DNA of 14,302 nucleotides from JAGOTP01 sp964600845 (GTDB lineage: Bacteria; Patescibacteriota; Patescibacteriia; 2-12-FULL-60-25), in the NCBI GenBank assembly GCA_964600845.1, contig CAZRJW010000028.1:1-14302 (forward strand), in the 5' to 3' direction. This document shows positions 6,722 to 14,042 of this stretch, in pieces. The notes beneath the pieces were generated by a model. It was not told the origin of the DNA and made no database searches. It saw only the letters and a list, made by a program, of their open reading frames with translations. How positions within the stretch are numbered: the first letter of the stretch is position 1; the number at the start of each line of letters is the position of its first letter. The translations under genes were made by a program, and so were the position numbers.

Positions 6722-7891
6722 CTACCCCCGAGCAACCACATCGATCACTTCCCAGATCGCTGGCATCGGATCGCGCCAAGAAAAAACATCGTCTTTTAAG
6801 GTGTAGTTTTTTGATGGACAACAGAGTGCGATCGCTCTCCCCGCATCACGGAATCGGCCGAGACGGAGACAGGTCAACAGACATTTCACCACCGCAAGCG
6901 AATGGATAGCACGTACCTGTCGTCGGTCTGTAACTGTTTCCAAGCTAGCCTCTGAACCCTGGGTTGAAATCACATACCACAACCAAACAACCGGATACTG
7001 CGATGCTAATGTGAGTGGCAACGAGCCCCACCAACGACCGTTAATTTCCATTAAGCGATAGGTTTTTGCGTCCTCATCATACTTCCATTCCACCATCGCA
7101 GGACCATTCCACCCCAGCTCCGACAAGAGACGACCGGACCACTCAACCAACTCAGAAGGAGGCGCCATCGACTCACGGATGCTACTCGCTCCTCCATCGG
7201 GATGAATTCCTAACAAGCGCTGATGCGCAAACCAGCCCTGTACACTTCCCGCTTGGCAGACCGTGAATAGGCCTACCTCGCGCCCAGAAATACACTGTTG
7301 GATCAAAGGTGCTTCCCCCATTAACGCCTTCACTTGATCGAAGCGTGTGTGTGCCTCCGTTTCAGAATACACACGACTCGCTGTTCCTCGTACGGCCTCA
7401 CCCTGTTCTGGCCAGACACAGGAATGACGAGGCTTTATAATTAACGGATAGCTTGTTCCGGTAGCGCTCACATCCGCCTCCAGAGGAATTGGGAGACCAA
7501 GGCGCTTCGCTAGCGCCAATGTCTTCTGCTTATCAAAGACCGTCTCCACGACCTCCGTACCTGCAAATCCCCAAGCAAACGCCGAACGGGCAGCTGAAGC
7601 AGTGCGCGCAAAAGGCAAAAAGGTGTCATCACTAAAAAAATAAGGAACGACCTGCAAACCAGTTCGCTTTCGCTCTTCGCTCGCCACCTGTTGCACCACC
7701 TCAAGATAGGCGTTGAGATCTTTTTTTGGATCAGGGTAGACGAAGGTCAGAGCTGCCGCGTTTGAATGTAGAGCAAGCGCCGTACGACGAGGCGCACCAA
7801 CGAGAACGCGAATCCCGCGAGCCCGTAAATCACGGACAGCGGCGAGCGCGCTCGCAAGATGTCCATCAAGGACGAGGGCACTCGCGCTCAT
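6722..7891 (-). CDS. ATP-grasp carboxylate-amine ligase-like protein
   Basis: A 389-residue ATP-grasp protein. Residues 1-115 form a Rossmann-like pre-ATP-grasp domain ('SALVLDGHLASALAAVRDLRARGIRVLVGA'). 'VFDKQKTLALAKRLGLPIP' begins the ATP-grasp core, with nucleotide lysines K121/K123 and K153 (YPLIIKPRHS). Mg ligands are plausible at E268 (AMVEWK), E282 and N284 (LMEINGRWWGS). ATP-grasp enzymes activate a carboxylate as an acyl phosphate and join it to an amine or thiol. The closest type I recall is the COG3919-like group found in exopolysaccharide clusters. Its ATG overlaps the deacetylase stop (ATGA, 7888-7891), implying tightly matched expression and possibly sequential action: deacetylate a sugar, then acylate the freed amine. 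That role is inferred; substrate and product are unknown. Confidence 0.82.
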   Translation of the reverse strand: MSASALVLDGHLASALAAVRDLRARGIRVLVGAPRRTALALHSNAAALTFVYPDPKKDLNAYLEVVQQVASEERKRTGLQVVPYFFSDDTFLPFARTASAARSAFAWGFAGTEVVETVFDKQKTLALAKRLGLPIPLEADVSATGTSYPLIIKPRHSCVWPEQGEAVRGTASRVYSETEAHTRFDQVKALMGEAPLIQQCISGREVGLFTVCQAGSVQGWFAHQRLLGIHPDGGASSIRESMAPPSELVEWSGRLLSELGWNGPAMVEWKYDEDAKTYRLMEINGRWWGSLPLTLASQYPVVWLWYVISTQGSEASLETVTDRRQVRAIHSLAVVKCLLTCLRLGRFRDAGRAIALCCPSKNYTLKDDVFSWRDPMPAIWEVIDVVARG

Positions 7892-8835
7892 ACCTTCTTT
7901 TCTGCTTTTACACGTGCTGCAAGCTGACCCATAGAACTCGTTTCTAGTTTGCCCGCAACACGCAACTCTTGCACGTATTTAAATATGTCCTCAAGACCTT
8001 GTAGCAACCCCTCTGGATCCGATGCGAGGTTGAACGGATGAAACCAAAGATGAAACACACCTTTTTCATTCATCGCCGCACGTAGACCCGCCTTCACCTT
8101 TGCAACGCGCATACGTACAGGAAGATATTTCGCCCAGCCACGCGCATGTCCATAAAACCAACTTCCGGGAATATTCACGAGACCTGACTCCAGGCGAGGC
8201 TGAACGGCTGGTGCGGTTGGAATAAAATAATCATCCACCATATGCGCCACCTTCTTTAGGAGCTTCGGAAGTCGTCGATACCAATTCTCATCGCATCCTC
8301 GATAACAGGTGAATCCTTGCTCTCGCAGAACGTCCAGGTGATTTACTCGATTCTGTGGAAAGACGTAGGCCACTGGCGCCACCTCCGCCTCGCGCGACAC
8401 ACGAACAGCCTCAGCCGTATCCGAGGCGAAACTTTCTCGTGAACACGCATCCGCATAAAAATGAGAAAACGAATGACTTCCAATTTCTTGTGGGTAGGCA
8501 CAGCTCTTGATCAGATCGATCACATCATCCCCGTACCAAATAGGATCATGTAGACGGGACGTCCCTGGATCCATCAAAAACCAGTCATTCTTTCCGGTCC
8601 AGCCTTCAGGCCGCACGATCTCTGGATGCAGCACTCCCTTTGCGTCACGCGCGCAAGAATCAAGAAACAAATGTCCAACCACCGCCCAGGTTGCGGGGAT
8701 TTCATACCTCGCAAGCAACGCGAGCAGACGTCCGATCACATCACGCGTTCGTTCATAATCAGTGCGATAAAAGGCATCGCCCCGTGTTCCCCAGGCGAGC
8801 TCGGTATCGATTGAGAGGACAAAAGTTGGGTTCAT
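7888..8835 (-). CDS. Polysaccharide deacetylase (CE4/NodB-like), cytosolic
   Basis: A 315-residue CE4-type protein. Motif 1 is 'LSIDTELAWG' (D10, E12), the DxE variant rather than the classic TFDDG. Motif 2 is 'EIGSHSFSH' (metal ligands H121, H125). 'VFPQNRVNH' fits the Arg-containing motif 3, and the late 'FHLWFHPFNL' supplies the final His. CE4 enzymes remove N- or O-acetyl groups from sugars. There is no signal peptide or membrane anchor, so it should act inside the cell on a lipid-linked or nucleotide-linked glycan precursor, not on finished wall material. ATG 8835 overlaps the preceding glycosyltransferase's stop (ATGA, 8832-8835), and the conserved strand begins at residue 5; a GTG 21 nt upstream is less likely. 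It also overlaps the downstream ATP-grasp gene. Confidence 0.88.
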   Translation of the reverse strand: MNPTFVLSIDTELAWGTRGDAFYRTDYERTRDVIGRLLALLARYEIPATWAVVGHLFLDSCARDAKGVLHPEIVRPEGWTGKNDWFLMDPGTSRLHDPIWYGDDVIDLIKSCAYPQEIGSHSFSHFYADACSRESFASDTAEAVRVSREAEVAPVAYVFPQNRVNHLDVLREQGFTCYRGCDENWYRRLPKLLKKVAHMVDDYFIPTAPAVQPRLESGLVNIPGSWFYGHARGWAKYLPVRMRVAKVKAGLRAAMNEKGVFHLWFHPFNLASDPEGLLQGLEDIFKYVQELRVAGKLETSSMGQLAARVKAEKKV

Positions 8836-9887
8836 AGAGAAAATAATTCTTTCCACTGACGCACTTGCTCAGCCGCTGTTTCATCCGCCGTAAGAACCCC
8901 TTTAAGTGGAGGGATTGTTCTTCCAAAGGTAGCAATGATCGCCTGCGCAACCTTCTGAGAGTCGCCCGCTATAACGACATCCGCGGCGCCCTGCTCAGCC
9001 AGCCAACGCGCACACCCGGTATCTGACATCACGACAGGCACACCAGCCAACGCCGCCTCCACCGAAGCTACACCCCAGCCTTCGTGAGAAGAGAGGAGAG
9101 CAAAAACATCCGCCGAGGCGATATACGATGCCGCAGGGGCTGTTCCGATGAATTCAACCGCTTGTCCAATACCGAGTTCACGCACACGCTGTTCGAGGGT
9201 CGCACGCTCAGGACCATCCCCTACCAGAACAAGTGTCGCACCCGGTCGCTCCTTTAAAACCAGCGCAAAGGCTTCAAAAAGAAGCGCATGTCGTTTCACC
9301 GACACTAATCGTGCAACGCAGACGATTCTTTCAGAGACTGGTTGACGCGTCAGTGTTCGGAACACGGGGTCTGGAACAATTGGTAGCCAATAGACCTTTC
9401 CCTGCACCTGTTTTTTTAGCCATTCGACGCTCAGTGGACTCACCGAACGAATCGAGTCCGCTTTTTTCACGAGCTGCTTCGCTAAGGAAAAGCGTAGCCC
9501 CCAAAATGGTTCATCAATATTTGCTGAACCATCAAACCAAGCTCCGTGATCCTGAACTTCGTATTTCGCTGAAAAGCGTTGAGCGAGACGAAACGCCACC
9601 AGGCCAATCTCTGCTGGATCTTGAGCAGTTACAAGGTCCGGCGTAGCCACAGGGGCACGACGTGACGCTCGGAATAAACGCTGAAGAATCGTTCGACCGC
9701 CCGTCCCGAAGACCCGTATCCCCGAAGCCTGCCAACTCGTTTCTTCTGCTGATAAAATCCAAACCTCAAGCTCTACTCCCAGATTAGTCAATTTTTTCCA
9801 TCTGGTTGCCGTTTGTGAAGTTGGATCGAGGCCATTTTTATCCCGACTCAACATCAGTACCCGCAGCGATCGAGATTCAAGCGACAT
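8832..9887 (-). CDS. GT4 family glycosyltransferase (intact donor site)
   Basis: A GT-B fold retaining glycosyltransferase, 351 aa, likely cytosolic or peripheral. The donor-binding half holds 'ARLVSVKRH' (R193, K198), 'LVLVGDGPERATLEQRVRELG' and the EX7E motif 'HEGWGVASVEAALAGVPVV' (E269, E277), all consistent with an active NDP-sugar-dependent enzyme. The N-terminal half lacks the usual GG motif; it has 'SRDKNGLDPTSQTATRW', so the acceptor side is unusual. Residues 110-125 (VQDHGAWFDG) and 'SIRSVSPLSVEWL' are typical of enzymes that add sugars to lipid-linked intermediates. It starts 7 nt after the upstream GT4's stop and overlaps the deacetylase gene. The sugar transferred cannot be told from sequence. 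Confidence 0.9.
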   Translation of the reverse strand: MSLESRSLRVLMLSRDKNGLDPTSQTATRWKKLTNLGVELEVWILSAEETSWQASGIRVFGTGGRTILQRLFRASRRAPVATPDLVTAQDPAEIGLVAFRLAQRFSAKYEVQDHGAWFDGSANIDEPFWGLRFSLAKQLVKKADSIRSVSPLSVEWLKKQVQGKVYWLPIVPDPVFRTLTRQPVSERIVCVARLVSVKRHALLFEAFALVLKERPGATLVLVGDGPERATLEQRVRELGIGQAVEFIGTAPAASYIASADVFALLSSHEGWGVASVEAALAGVPVVMSDTGCARWLAEQGAADVVIAGDSQKVAQAIIATFGRTIPPLKGVLTADETAAEQVRQWKELFSL

Positions 9888-9894
9888 ACAAGAA

Positions 9895-11109
9895 TTAAGA
9901 CCAGAGCGGATTAAACACGTCCTCTTTCATTTCTTTCGCGATGATATCCCAGTCATAAGAACGAAGAACCATGGCACGCGCCTCATCCGTAATACGCCGC
10001 GTCTCTTCTGGATGCGCGAGAATCCACGTCACCGCTTCAGCAATCTGTTCTGGCTGATCTTTATCGACAGCCCAGCCGGTCGTTTTTTTATCAGGATTTC
10101 GCTTCGCATCAAACAAGAAATCAGCGATCCCTCCTTCTTGCGTTGCAACAACCGGTAGACATGAAGCCATCGCCGATAGAAACGCATTCCCTAGCCCCTC
10201 TGATCGACTCGGTCCAACAAACAGATCTGCCGCCTTACGATACGCTGTAACTTCTGTACGTTCGACTCGTCCGGCAAAAACAACTCGATCCTCCAATGAG
10301 AGCTCTCGTACAAGCTGCTTCAGTGAGGCCTCCTCGGGCCCATCTCCGACAATCACAAACCGCACATGAGCTGGGAGAAGAGGCAGAGCTCGAATAACCG
10401 TATCAAACCCTTTCTGAACGACAACACGAGCGGTATTTGTTAAGAACACATCCCCTGGTCGTTTTCCAAGTTTCGTTTTAATGCGCTCCACTTCCGCTTC
10501 TGGAACATCTTGATGCAGATCTTTTGGATTCGCTCCATTATGAATGATCTTCAGCGGACCAGTGAATCCCCGTCTGCGTGCCCATTCCCCTAAAAATGAA
10601 GAGATTGCGTGCACAACATTCGCCTTGGTGAATGCACGCGAAAATAATGGCCAGAGCGGCTTCATCACCTGCTCGATCCGCTCCGGCGGATCTCCTTCCT
10701 GGAGCGTTAACACGAATGGAACGGTTGGATGGAAAAGCTTAAAGAGCGTTGCGGGAACACCAGCCGAATGCGCCATCATCGCCCAGATCGCATCATATTT
10801 ATAGGTACGATGAAGCCAACACGCTTTCCAGGCAGCGAAAAACTGGTACAGCGGCTTGTTGATGTGCAATGGCCATCTTCCAAGATCTTCAAACGTTGGT
10901 TTTCCCTTCTGCGTTAATCCAATTCGATGAACCAAAATATTTCCTAACTGCTCAGTCGCTGGATTTTCACGATAATATCGCAACGTTACGAGATGAAACT
11001 CAATATCATCTCCGTTGATCCGGTCTGTTATTTCTTTCAGCGCCGTTTCAGCTCCGCTTGGATAAACGGGGTAATATGCCAACGAGAAAATCAAGACGCG
11101 CTTTTTCAT
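9895..11109 (-). CDS. GT4 family glycosyltransferase with Ser at the second EX7E position
   Basis: A 404-residue GT-B enzyme. The N-terminus reads 'SLAYYPVYPSGAETALKEI', the acceptor-domain signature. The donor side carries 'NTARVVVQKGFD' (R228, K233), 'VIVGDGPEEASLKQLVRELSL' and 'SRSEGLGNAFLSAMASCLPVVATQEGG'. In that last block the first Glu of EX7E is present (E304), but the second is S312, read directly from a TCG codon. I recall a subgroup with 'FLSAM' in CPR genomes, so this may be a subfamily trait rather than decay. The C-terminal 'DAKRNPDKKTTGWAVDKDQPEQIAEAV' block is characteristic of that subgroup. It lies between the epimerase gene (3 nt gap) and the second GT4 gene (7 nt gap). A role in surface glycan assembly is inferred from this context. 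Confidence 0.9.
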   Translation of the reverse strand: MKKRVLIFSLAYYPVYPSGAETALKEITDRINGDDIEFHLVTLRYYRENPATEQLGNILVHRIGLTQKGKPTFEDLGRWPLHINKPLYQFFAAWKACWLHRTYKYDAIWAMMAHSAGVPATLFKLFHPTVPFVLTLQEGDPPERIEQVMKPLWPLFSRAFTKANVVHAISSFLGEWARRRGFTGPLKIIHNGANPKDLHQDVPEAEVERIKTKLGKRPGDVFLTNTARVVVQKGFDTVIRALPLLPAHVRFVIVGDGPEEASLKQLVRELSLEDRVVFAGRVERTEVTAYRKAADLFVGPSRSEGLGNAFLSAMASCLPVVATQEGGIADFLFDAKRNPDKKTTGWAVDKDQPEQIAEAVTWILAHPEETRRITDEARAMVLRSYDWDIIAKEMKEDVFNPLWS

Positions 11110-11112
11110 AGA

Positions 11113-12003
11113 CTACGTGCTTGGAGCGCTGCGCTTAATCTCCTCAATGTATTCTTTCAATGTCTTCGCCTGCCTCCAACCAAGCGCCGTAATCTTCTCT
11201 GAATCAATCACGGAACGCTCACGGGTCGTCTTTGTTTGCGGCAACATCTCGATTTCTCCGCCAAATAGCTCAGCAACCTCGAGCAAAGAGAGATCGTCTG
11301 TGGAAGAAATTCCATACCCATCTCCCTCGCCTTGTTCACTCGCGAACAAGATACCGTTAACGGTATCTTCAACGTGCGTGAACGCGCGGCGCTGCGTTCC
11401 CGGAGATCGAACGGTGAGCGGCTCTCCCTTCAAATATTTTTGCCGGAACGTTTCGATCAGCGTTCCATGTTCCACTATCGAACGTTCACGTGGACCATAC
11501 ACGTTATAGAAATAAACAATTACGTACGACAGCTCATACCAACGTGCGTAGTTATTCACGAGATCACACATGGCTGCCTTCGCCCAGGTATACATCGCGA
11601 GATCGCGACCCGGTACACCATCTTCTCGCGGACCAACCGACTTGGTTGAAGATCCAGAATACACCAGCTTACATTTTACCTTTCTCCAATACTCCAAGAC
11701 AGCAAACGTCCCATCCATATTCAGATCCCATACCAAAGCAGGCTCCTCGAGACTCTTCGCGACGCGTGCGTATTCCCCTAGATGATAGATCACATCCGGG
11801 CGCTCTGGAACGAGCTGATCGATCTTTTTCGTGTGATCGGCGCGATATTCGACCCCTGGAACATGATTTTCCTCAGAACCGGTAAAGTAGTTATCGAGCG
11901 AAATCACGCGATACCCTTCTTTAACCAGTCGTTCACAGAGATGAGAGCCAATAAACCCGGCTCCACCCGTCACCAGAGCCAATTTTTGCGCAGAATTTTG
12001 CAT
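11113..12003 (-). CDS. NAD-dependent sugar-nucleotide epimerase/dehydratase (extended SDR)
   Basis: First gene of the minus-strand operon, 296 aa, cytosolic. The NAD-binding Rossmann motif is 'VTGGAGFIGSH' (GxxGxxG, residues 13-19), with D37 in 'ISLDNYFTG' at the end of strand beta-2 favouring NAD(H). The catalytic YxxxK is 'MYTWAKAAM' (Y138, K142), and the Ser-rich strand is 'VYSGSSTKSVG'. 'YFYNVYGPRERS' and 'SPGTQRRAFTHVEDTVNGI' are substrate-domain signatures of GalE/RmlB-type extended SDRs. It probably epimerises or dehydrates a UDP- or dTDP-hexose to feed the glycosyltransferases downstream; which one is not decidable here. It is a little shorter than GalE (~330 aa). Upstream is a short divergent gap shared with the VOC gene. 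Confidence 0.88.
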   Translation of the reverse strand: MQNSAQKLALVTGGAGFIGSHLCERLVKEGYRVISLDNYFTGSEENHVPGVEYRADHTKKIDQLVPERPDVIYHLGEYARVAKSLEEPALVWDLNMDGTFAVLEYWRKVKCKLVYSGSSTKSVGPREDGVPGRDLAMYTWAKAAMCDLVNNYARWYELSYVIVYFYNVYGPRERSIVEHGTLIETFRQKYLKGEPLTVRSPGTQRRAFTHVEDTVNGILFASEQGEGDGYGISSTDDLSLLEVAELFGGEIEMLPQTKTTRERSVIDSEKITALGWRQAKTLKEYIEEIKRSAPST

Positions 12004-12053
12004 GAGAGAAGGATAACGGGAGGCGGCTGAATGGTCAAAGTAGCTCCCTCCCC

Positions 12054-12060
12054 TATTTTA
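12054..12060. promoter_or_regulatory. AT-rich element in the divergent epimerase/VOC gap
   Basis: In the 76-base gap between two divergent starts, the only AT-rich island reads TATTTT on the plus strand (4/6 match to a -10 box, with TGGTCA as a weak -35 16 bases before it, at 12032-12037) and TAAAAT on the minus strand (5/6). It is a reasonable candidate -10 for the glycan operon on the minus strand, leaving a leader of about 45 nt, and a weaker one for the VOC gene. No operator palindrome is seen. Confidence 0.25.
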
Positions 12061-12079
12061 TGCCAAAGTACATAAAACT

Positions 12080-12523
12080 ATGCAGATCAAAGAACTCGGA
12101 CATGTTGTTCTATTTGTAAGCAATCTTGTGCGTTCAGCGAATTTCTACCGCGACATACTGGGTTTCCGGGAAATCTCACGCACTTCGGGTGCGGCTGCCT
12201 TTTCTTCTGGACGAACCCATCACGAACTCCTTTTACTTGAAGTTGGAGCTGCTCCAGACCAAAAAAGCCAGGCAAAACCCGGCCTCTACCATATTGGCTT
12301 CAAAATTGGAGATTCTCCCGCAGATGCACGCATCGCCTATAAAGAGCTACAAGCAAAGGATGTTCCGATTGTTGGGACCGCCGACCATACAGTGACGCAC
12401 AGCATCTACATTCTTGATCCAGATGGAAATGAGCTTGAACTCTATGCCGATGTATCGGACATCTGGAAACAAGATCCACAAGCGGTCATGACCCCAACCA
12501 AACACTTGTCACTAGATGAATAG
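12080..12523 (+). CDS. VOC/glyoxalase-fold protein, ring-cleavage dioxygenase-like
   Basis: A 147-residue vicinal-oxygen-chelate protein built from two beta-alpha-beta3 modules: residues ~1-56 ('LGHVVLFVSNLVRSANFYRDILGF') and ~68-125 ('LYHIGFKIGD', then 'YILDPDGNELELYAD'). Metal-ligand candidates are H8, H47 or H48, H71 and E120, so a metal-dependent active site looks possible. The single-copy two-module form resembles glyoxalase I, fosfomycin-resistance and CatE-like proteins, and the HIGF and ELELY pair is closest to extradiol-dioxygenase-type members. The substrate is unknown. A detoxification role (methylglyoxal or electrophiles) is a guess. It is transcribed alone, diverging from the glycan operon. 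Its stop lies one base from the convergent pirin gene's stop, leaving no room for a separate terminator. Confidence 0.85.
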   Translation: MQIKELGHVVLFVSNLVRSANFYRDILGFREISRTSGAAAFSSGRTHHELLLLEVGAAPDQKSQAKPGLYHIGFKIGDSPADARIAYKELQAKDVPIVGTADHTVTHSIYILDPDGNELELYADVSDIWKQDPQAVMTPTKHLSLDE

Positions 12524-12524
12524 G

Positions 12525-13223
12525 CTAGACGCCCCCAACATCGATCCAAACAAATTTGGCCGCCACCTCAGCCCGGAGTGTCAACTCTGATTCATCTACG
12601 ATTCTCGCCTGATCCCCTGCAGAAAATCTCGTTCCATTCAGCGAGAGCTCACCTTGTTGCACGTATAAGAACACTCCGCGTCCAATTCCTGGGCGATACG
12701 CCTGCTCTGATCCTGCGTCCATATCGGCTAAAAAGAGGGTCACATCAGCAGATAGATGCATCACGCCCTCTTGCACCTTATTTGAGATGATCGGAACAAG
12801 TTTATTTTTCTCAATATACGAGAAGTCTTTTTGTTCGTAGCTTGGAGCAAGTCCGTCTTGTTCTGGCATGAACCAAAGCTGAAACAAATGGACTGGCTCA
12901 TCACCCAGATTCTTCTCGGCATGGATAACGCCTGTTCCTGCTGACATACGTTGCACTTCTCCCGCTTTAATCACCTTTTTATTTCCCATGCTGTCGCGAT
13001 GCGTAAGCGCTCCTTCGAGGACAATCGTAACGATCTCCATGTTTTCGTGCCCATGTTCATCAAAGCCAGAGTACGCATTAATCGTATCGTCATTAAAGAC
13101 GCGTAATACACCAAACTGGAGGTTCGCCGGATCGAAATAATTCGAGAACGAAAAAAGATAATACGTCTTCAGCCATTCGTACTTCGCCAAATGACGCTTG
13201 CTCGCTTCGATGCGGGTAATCAT
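12525..13223 (-). CDS. Pirin-family bicupin (YhhW-like)
   Basis: A 232-residue protein of two cupin domains, cytosolic. The N-terminal cupin has the complete pirin metal set: 'DEHGHENMEIV' (H57, H59) and 'GTGVIHAEKN' (H101, E103), the same positions used by E. coli YhhW and human pirin. 'THRDSMGN' and 'GEVQRMSAG' are also diagnostic. The C-terminal cupin (~residues 150-232) lacks metal ligands, as usual for the family. Characterised members act as quercetin 2,3-dioxygenases or Fe-dependent redox sensors; the physiological substrate is mostly unknown. Its ATG overlaps the upstream YjdF-like gene (ATGA, 13220-13223), so the two are probably translated together. Its stop meets the VOC gene's stop one base apart. 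Confidence 0.92.
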   Translation of the reverse strand: MITRIEASKRHLAKYEWLKTYYLFSFSNYFDPANLQFGVLRVFNDDTINAYSGFDEHGHENMEIVTIVLEGALTHRDSMGNKKVIKAGEVQRMSAGTGVIHAEKNLGDEPVHLFQLWFMPEQDGLAPSYEQKDFSYIEKNKLVPIISNKVQEGVMHLSADVTLFLADMDAGSEQAYRPGIGRGVFLYVQQGELSLNGTRFSAGDQARIVDESELTLRAEVAAKFVWIDVGGV

Positions 13224-13891
13224 GTCTCTACAATACCAGATCTACTCAAGATGTCTTGTTCAACCTTTCTGCTCTGCCAAGCACGATAGCTAACGAACAC
13301 AGTGATCAGCAAGGCGCCTCCGATAAGATTCAACATGAGATCATTTGCCGTATCCGGTCCATCGCCTAATCGATGTGTACCGAAGAAAAAATCTTCTAGG
13401 TATTCTTCTACCTCATACAGCACCGCAAAGATCGTACTTGCCCCAAGAGCGAGACCATACGTCACCGCTCGCGGACTCCACCACTTCAACCTATCTGCGA
13501 TCCGTTCAAACACCAGAATAAGAGAAGTGACGAGAGCCGGGCCACTCAAAAAATGCACGACCTGATCGTAGTACATCCATTTTCCATACAAGCCAAGAAT
13601 ATCTCCGAAAAAATCGAAGAACAACAGAAACGTCATAATGAACCACACGCGGCTCTGTAAATGCGTCCCTAGTTTTCGTTGAAAGATCACATCGATCGAA
13701 CGTAAAATTGCAAACATGACAAACGTACTCACAACCCTTCCAAACCAGGTGAAGTCGACCTTGAACGAAAGGATATTCGTATAATTCAACAACTCAAATA
13801 AAAAGAGGCCTCCAAACACAACAAATACCATCTTTTGAACCAGAGTCCTTGGCAACAGCTCACGTGCAAAAATAAGCACTGATTGTGGCAT
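13220..13891 (-). CDS. YjdF/DUF2238-like polytopic membrane protein
   Basis: A 223-residue inner-membrane protein with about six hydrophobic segments (roughly residues 20-37, 50-68, 82-100, 112-130, 143-160 and 184-203). Polar residues recur at membrane faces in the pattern of DUF2238/YjdF: D109 and H113 in 'YYDQVVHFLSG', E160, E162 and E163 in 'YEVEEYLEDFF', and D177, D180, D184 and N188 in 'LGDGPDTANDLMLNLIGG'. Their clustering suggests a metal site or proton/ion path within the membrane. The family is uncharacterised, so no function is given. The C-terminal tail is cytosolic and charged. The gene is first of a two-gene unit with the pirin. The 5' region carries a small GC-rich hairpin and a TATAAT box. 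Confidence 0.72.
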   Translation of the reverse strand: MPQSVLIFARELLPRTLVQKMVFVVFGGLFLFELLNYTNILSFKVDFTWFGRVVSTFVMFAILRSIDVIFQRKLGTHLQSRVWFIMTFLLFFDFFGDILGLYGKWMYYDQVVHFLSGPALVTSLILVFERIADRLKWWSPRAVTYGLALGASTIFAVLYEVEEYLEDFFFGTHRLGDGPDTANDLMLNLIGGALLITVFVSYRAWQSRKVEQDILSRSGIVET

Positions 13892-13906
13892 AGATTGTTT
13901 TTGCTT

Positions 13907-13926
13907 AAAGGCCGCCTGGCCGCTTT
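13907..13926. other. Small GC-rich imperfect hairpin upstream of the YjdF-like gene
   Basis: The sequence AAAGGCCGCCTGGCCGCTTT can fold as GGCC-GCCT-GGCC, with AAAG/CTTT extending the stem across a short bulge. It also contains GGCCGC twice. It sits about 15-35 nt before the YjdF-like start, within that gene's presumed leader. No U-tract follows on either strand that would make it a standard terminator. It may affect translation or be chance. Confidence 0.3.
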
Positions 13927-13973
13927 ATTTCAAGTTTGCCCGTTCATCTCACTTCTATTACAACGCTGATTTA

Positions 13974-13981
13974 ATTATAAT
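13974..13981. promoter_or_regulatory. Palindromic -10 element (ATTATAAT) in a divergent gap
   Basis: ATTATAAT is its own reverse complement, so each strand has a perfect TATAAT: plus strand 13976-13981 and minus strand 13979-13974. It lies between the divergent YjdF-like gene (start 13891) and the secreted-protein gene (start 14043). Used rightward it would give a leader of about 55 nt; used leftward, about 75 nt. The -35 regions at the expected distance are poor on both sides (TTCTAT rightward). A bidirectional promoter is plausible but not shown. Confidence 0.4.
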
Positions 13982-14042
13982 ACAAGGCTGCTTTCTAAAA
14001 AGATGCTTGACAGACCGGGAAAAACACCAGAAGCTAATTCCT

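Noticed and set aside
8854..8856. GTG start adding seven residues to the CE4 deacetylase
   Set aside because: The ATG at 8835 forms an ATGA overlap with the upstream stop and places the conserved first strand at the N-terminus, as usual in the family.
9233..9646. 137-codon plus-strand open frame inside the GT4 gene
   Set aside because: It is antisense to a gene with an intact EX7E motif, and the translation resembles no domain.
11117..11885. Several 105-131-codon plus-strand open frames inside the epimerase gene
   Set aside because: They overlap each other in different frames and are antisense to a clear SDR gene; composition is Ser/Arg-rich and motif-free.
14007..14012. Perfect TTGACA as a -35 box for the secreted-protein gene
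   Set aside because: No acceptable -10 lies 16-18 bases downstream; the nearest (TAATTC) is at 22 bases and close to the start codon.
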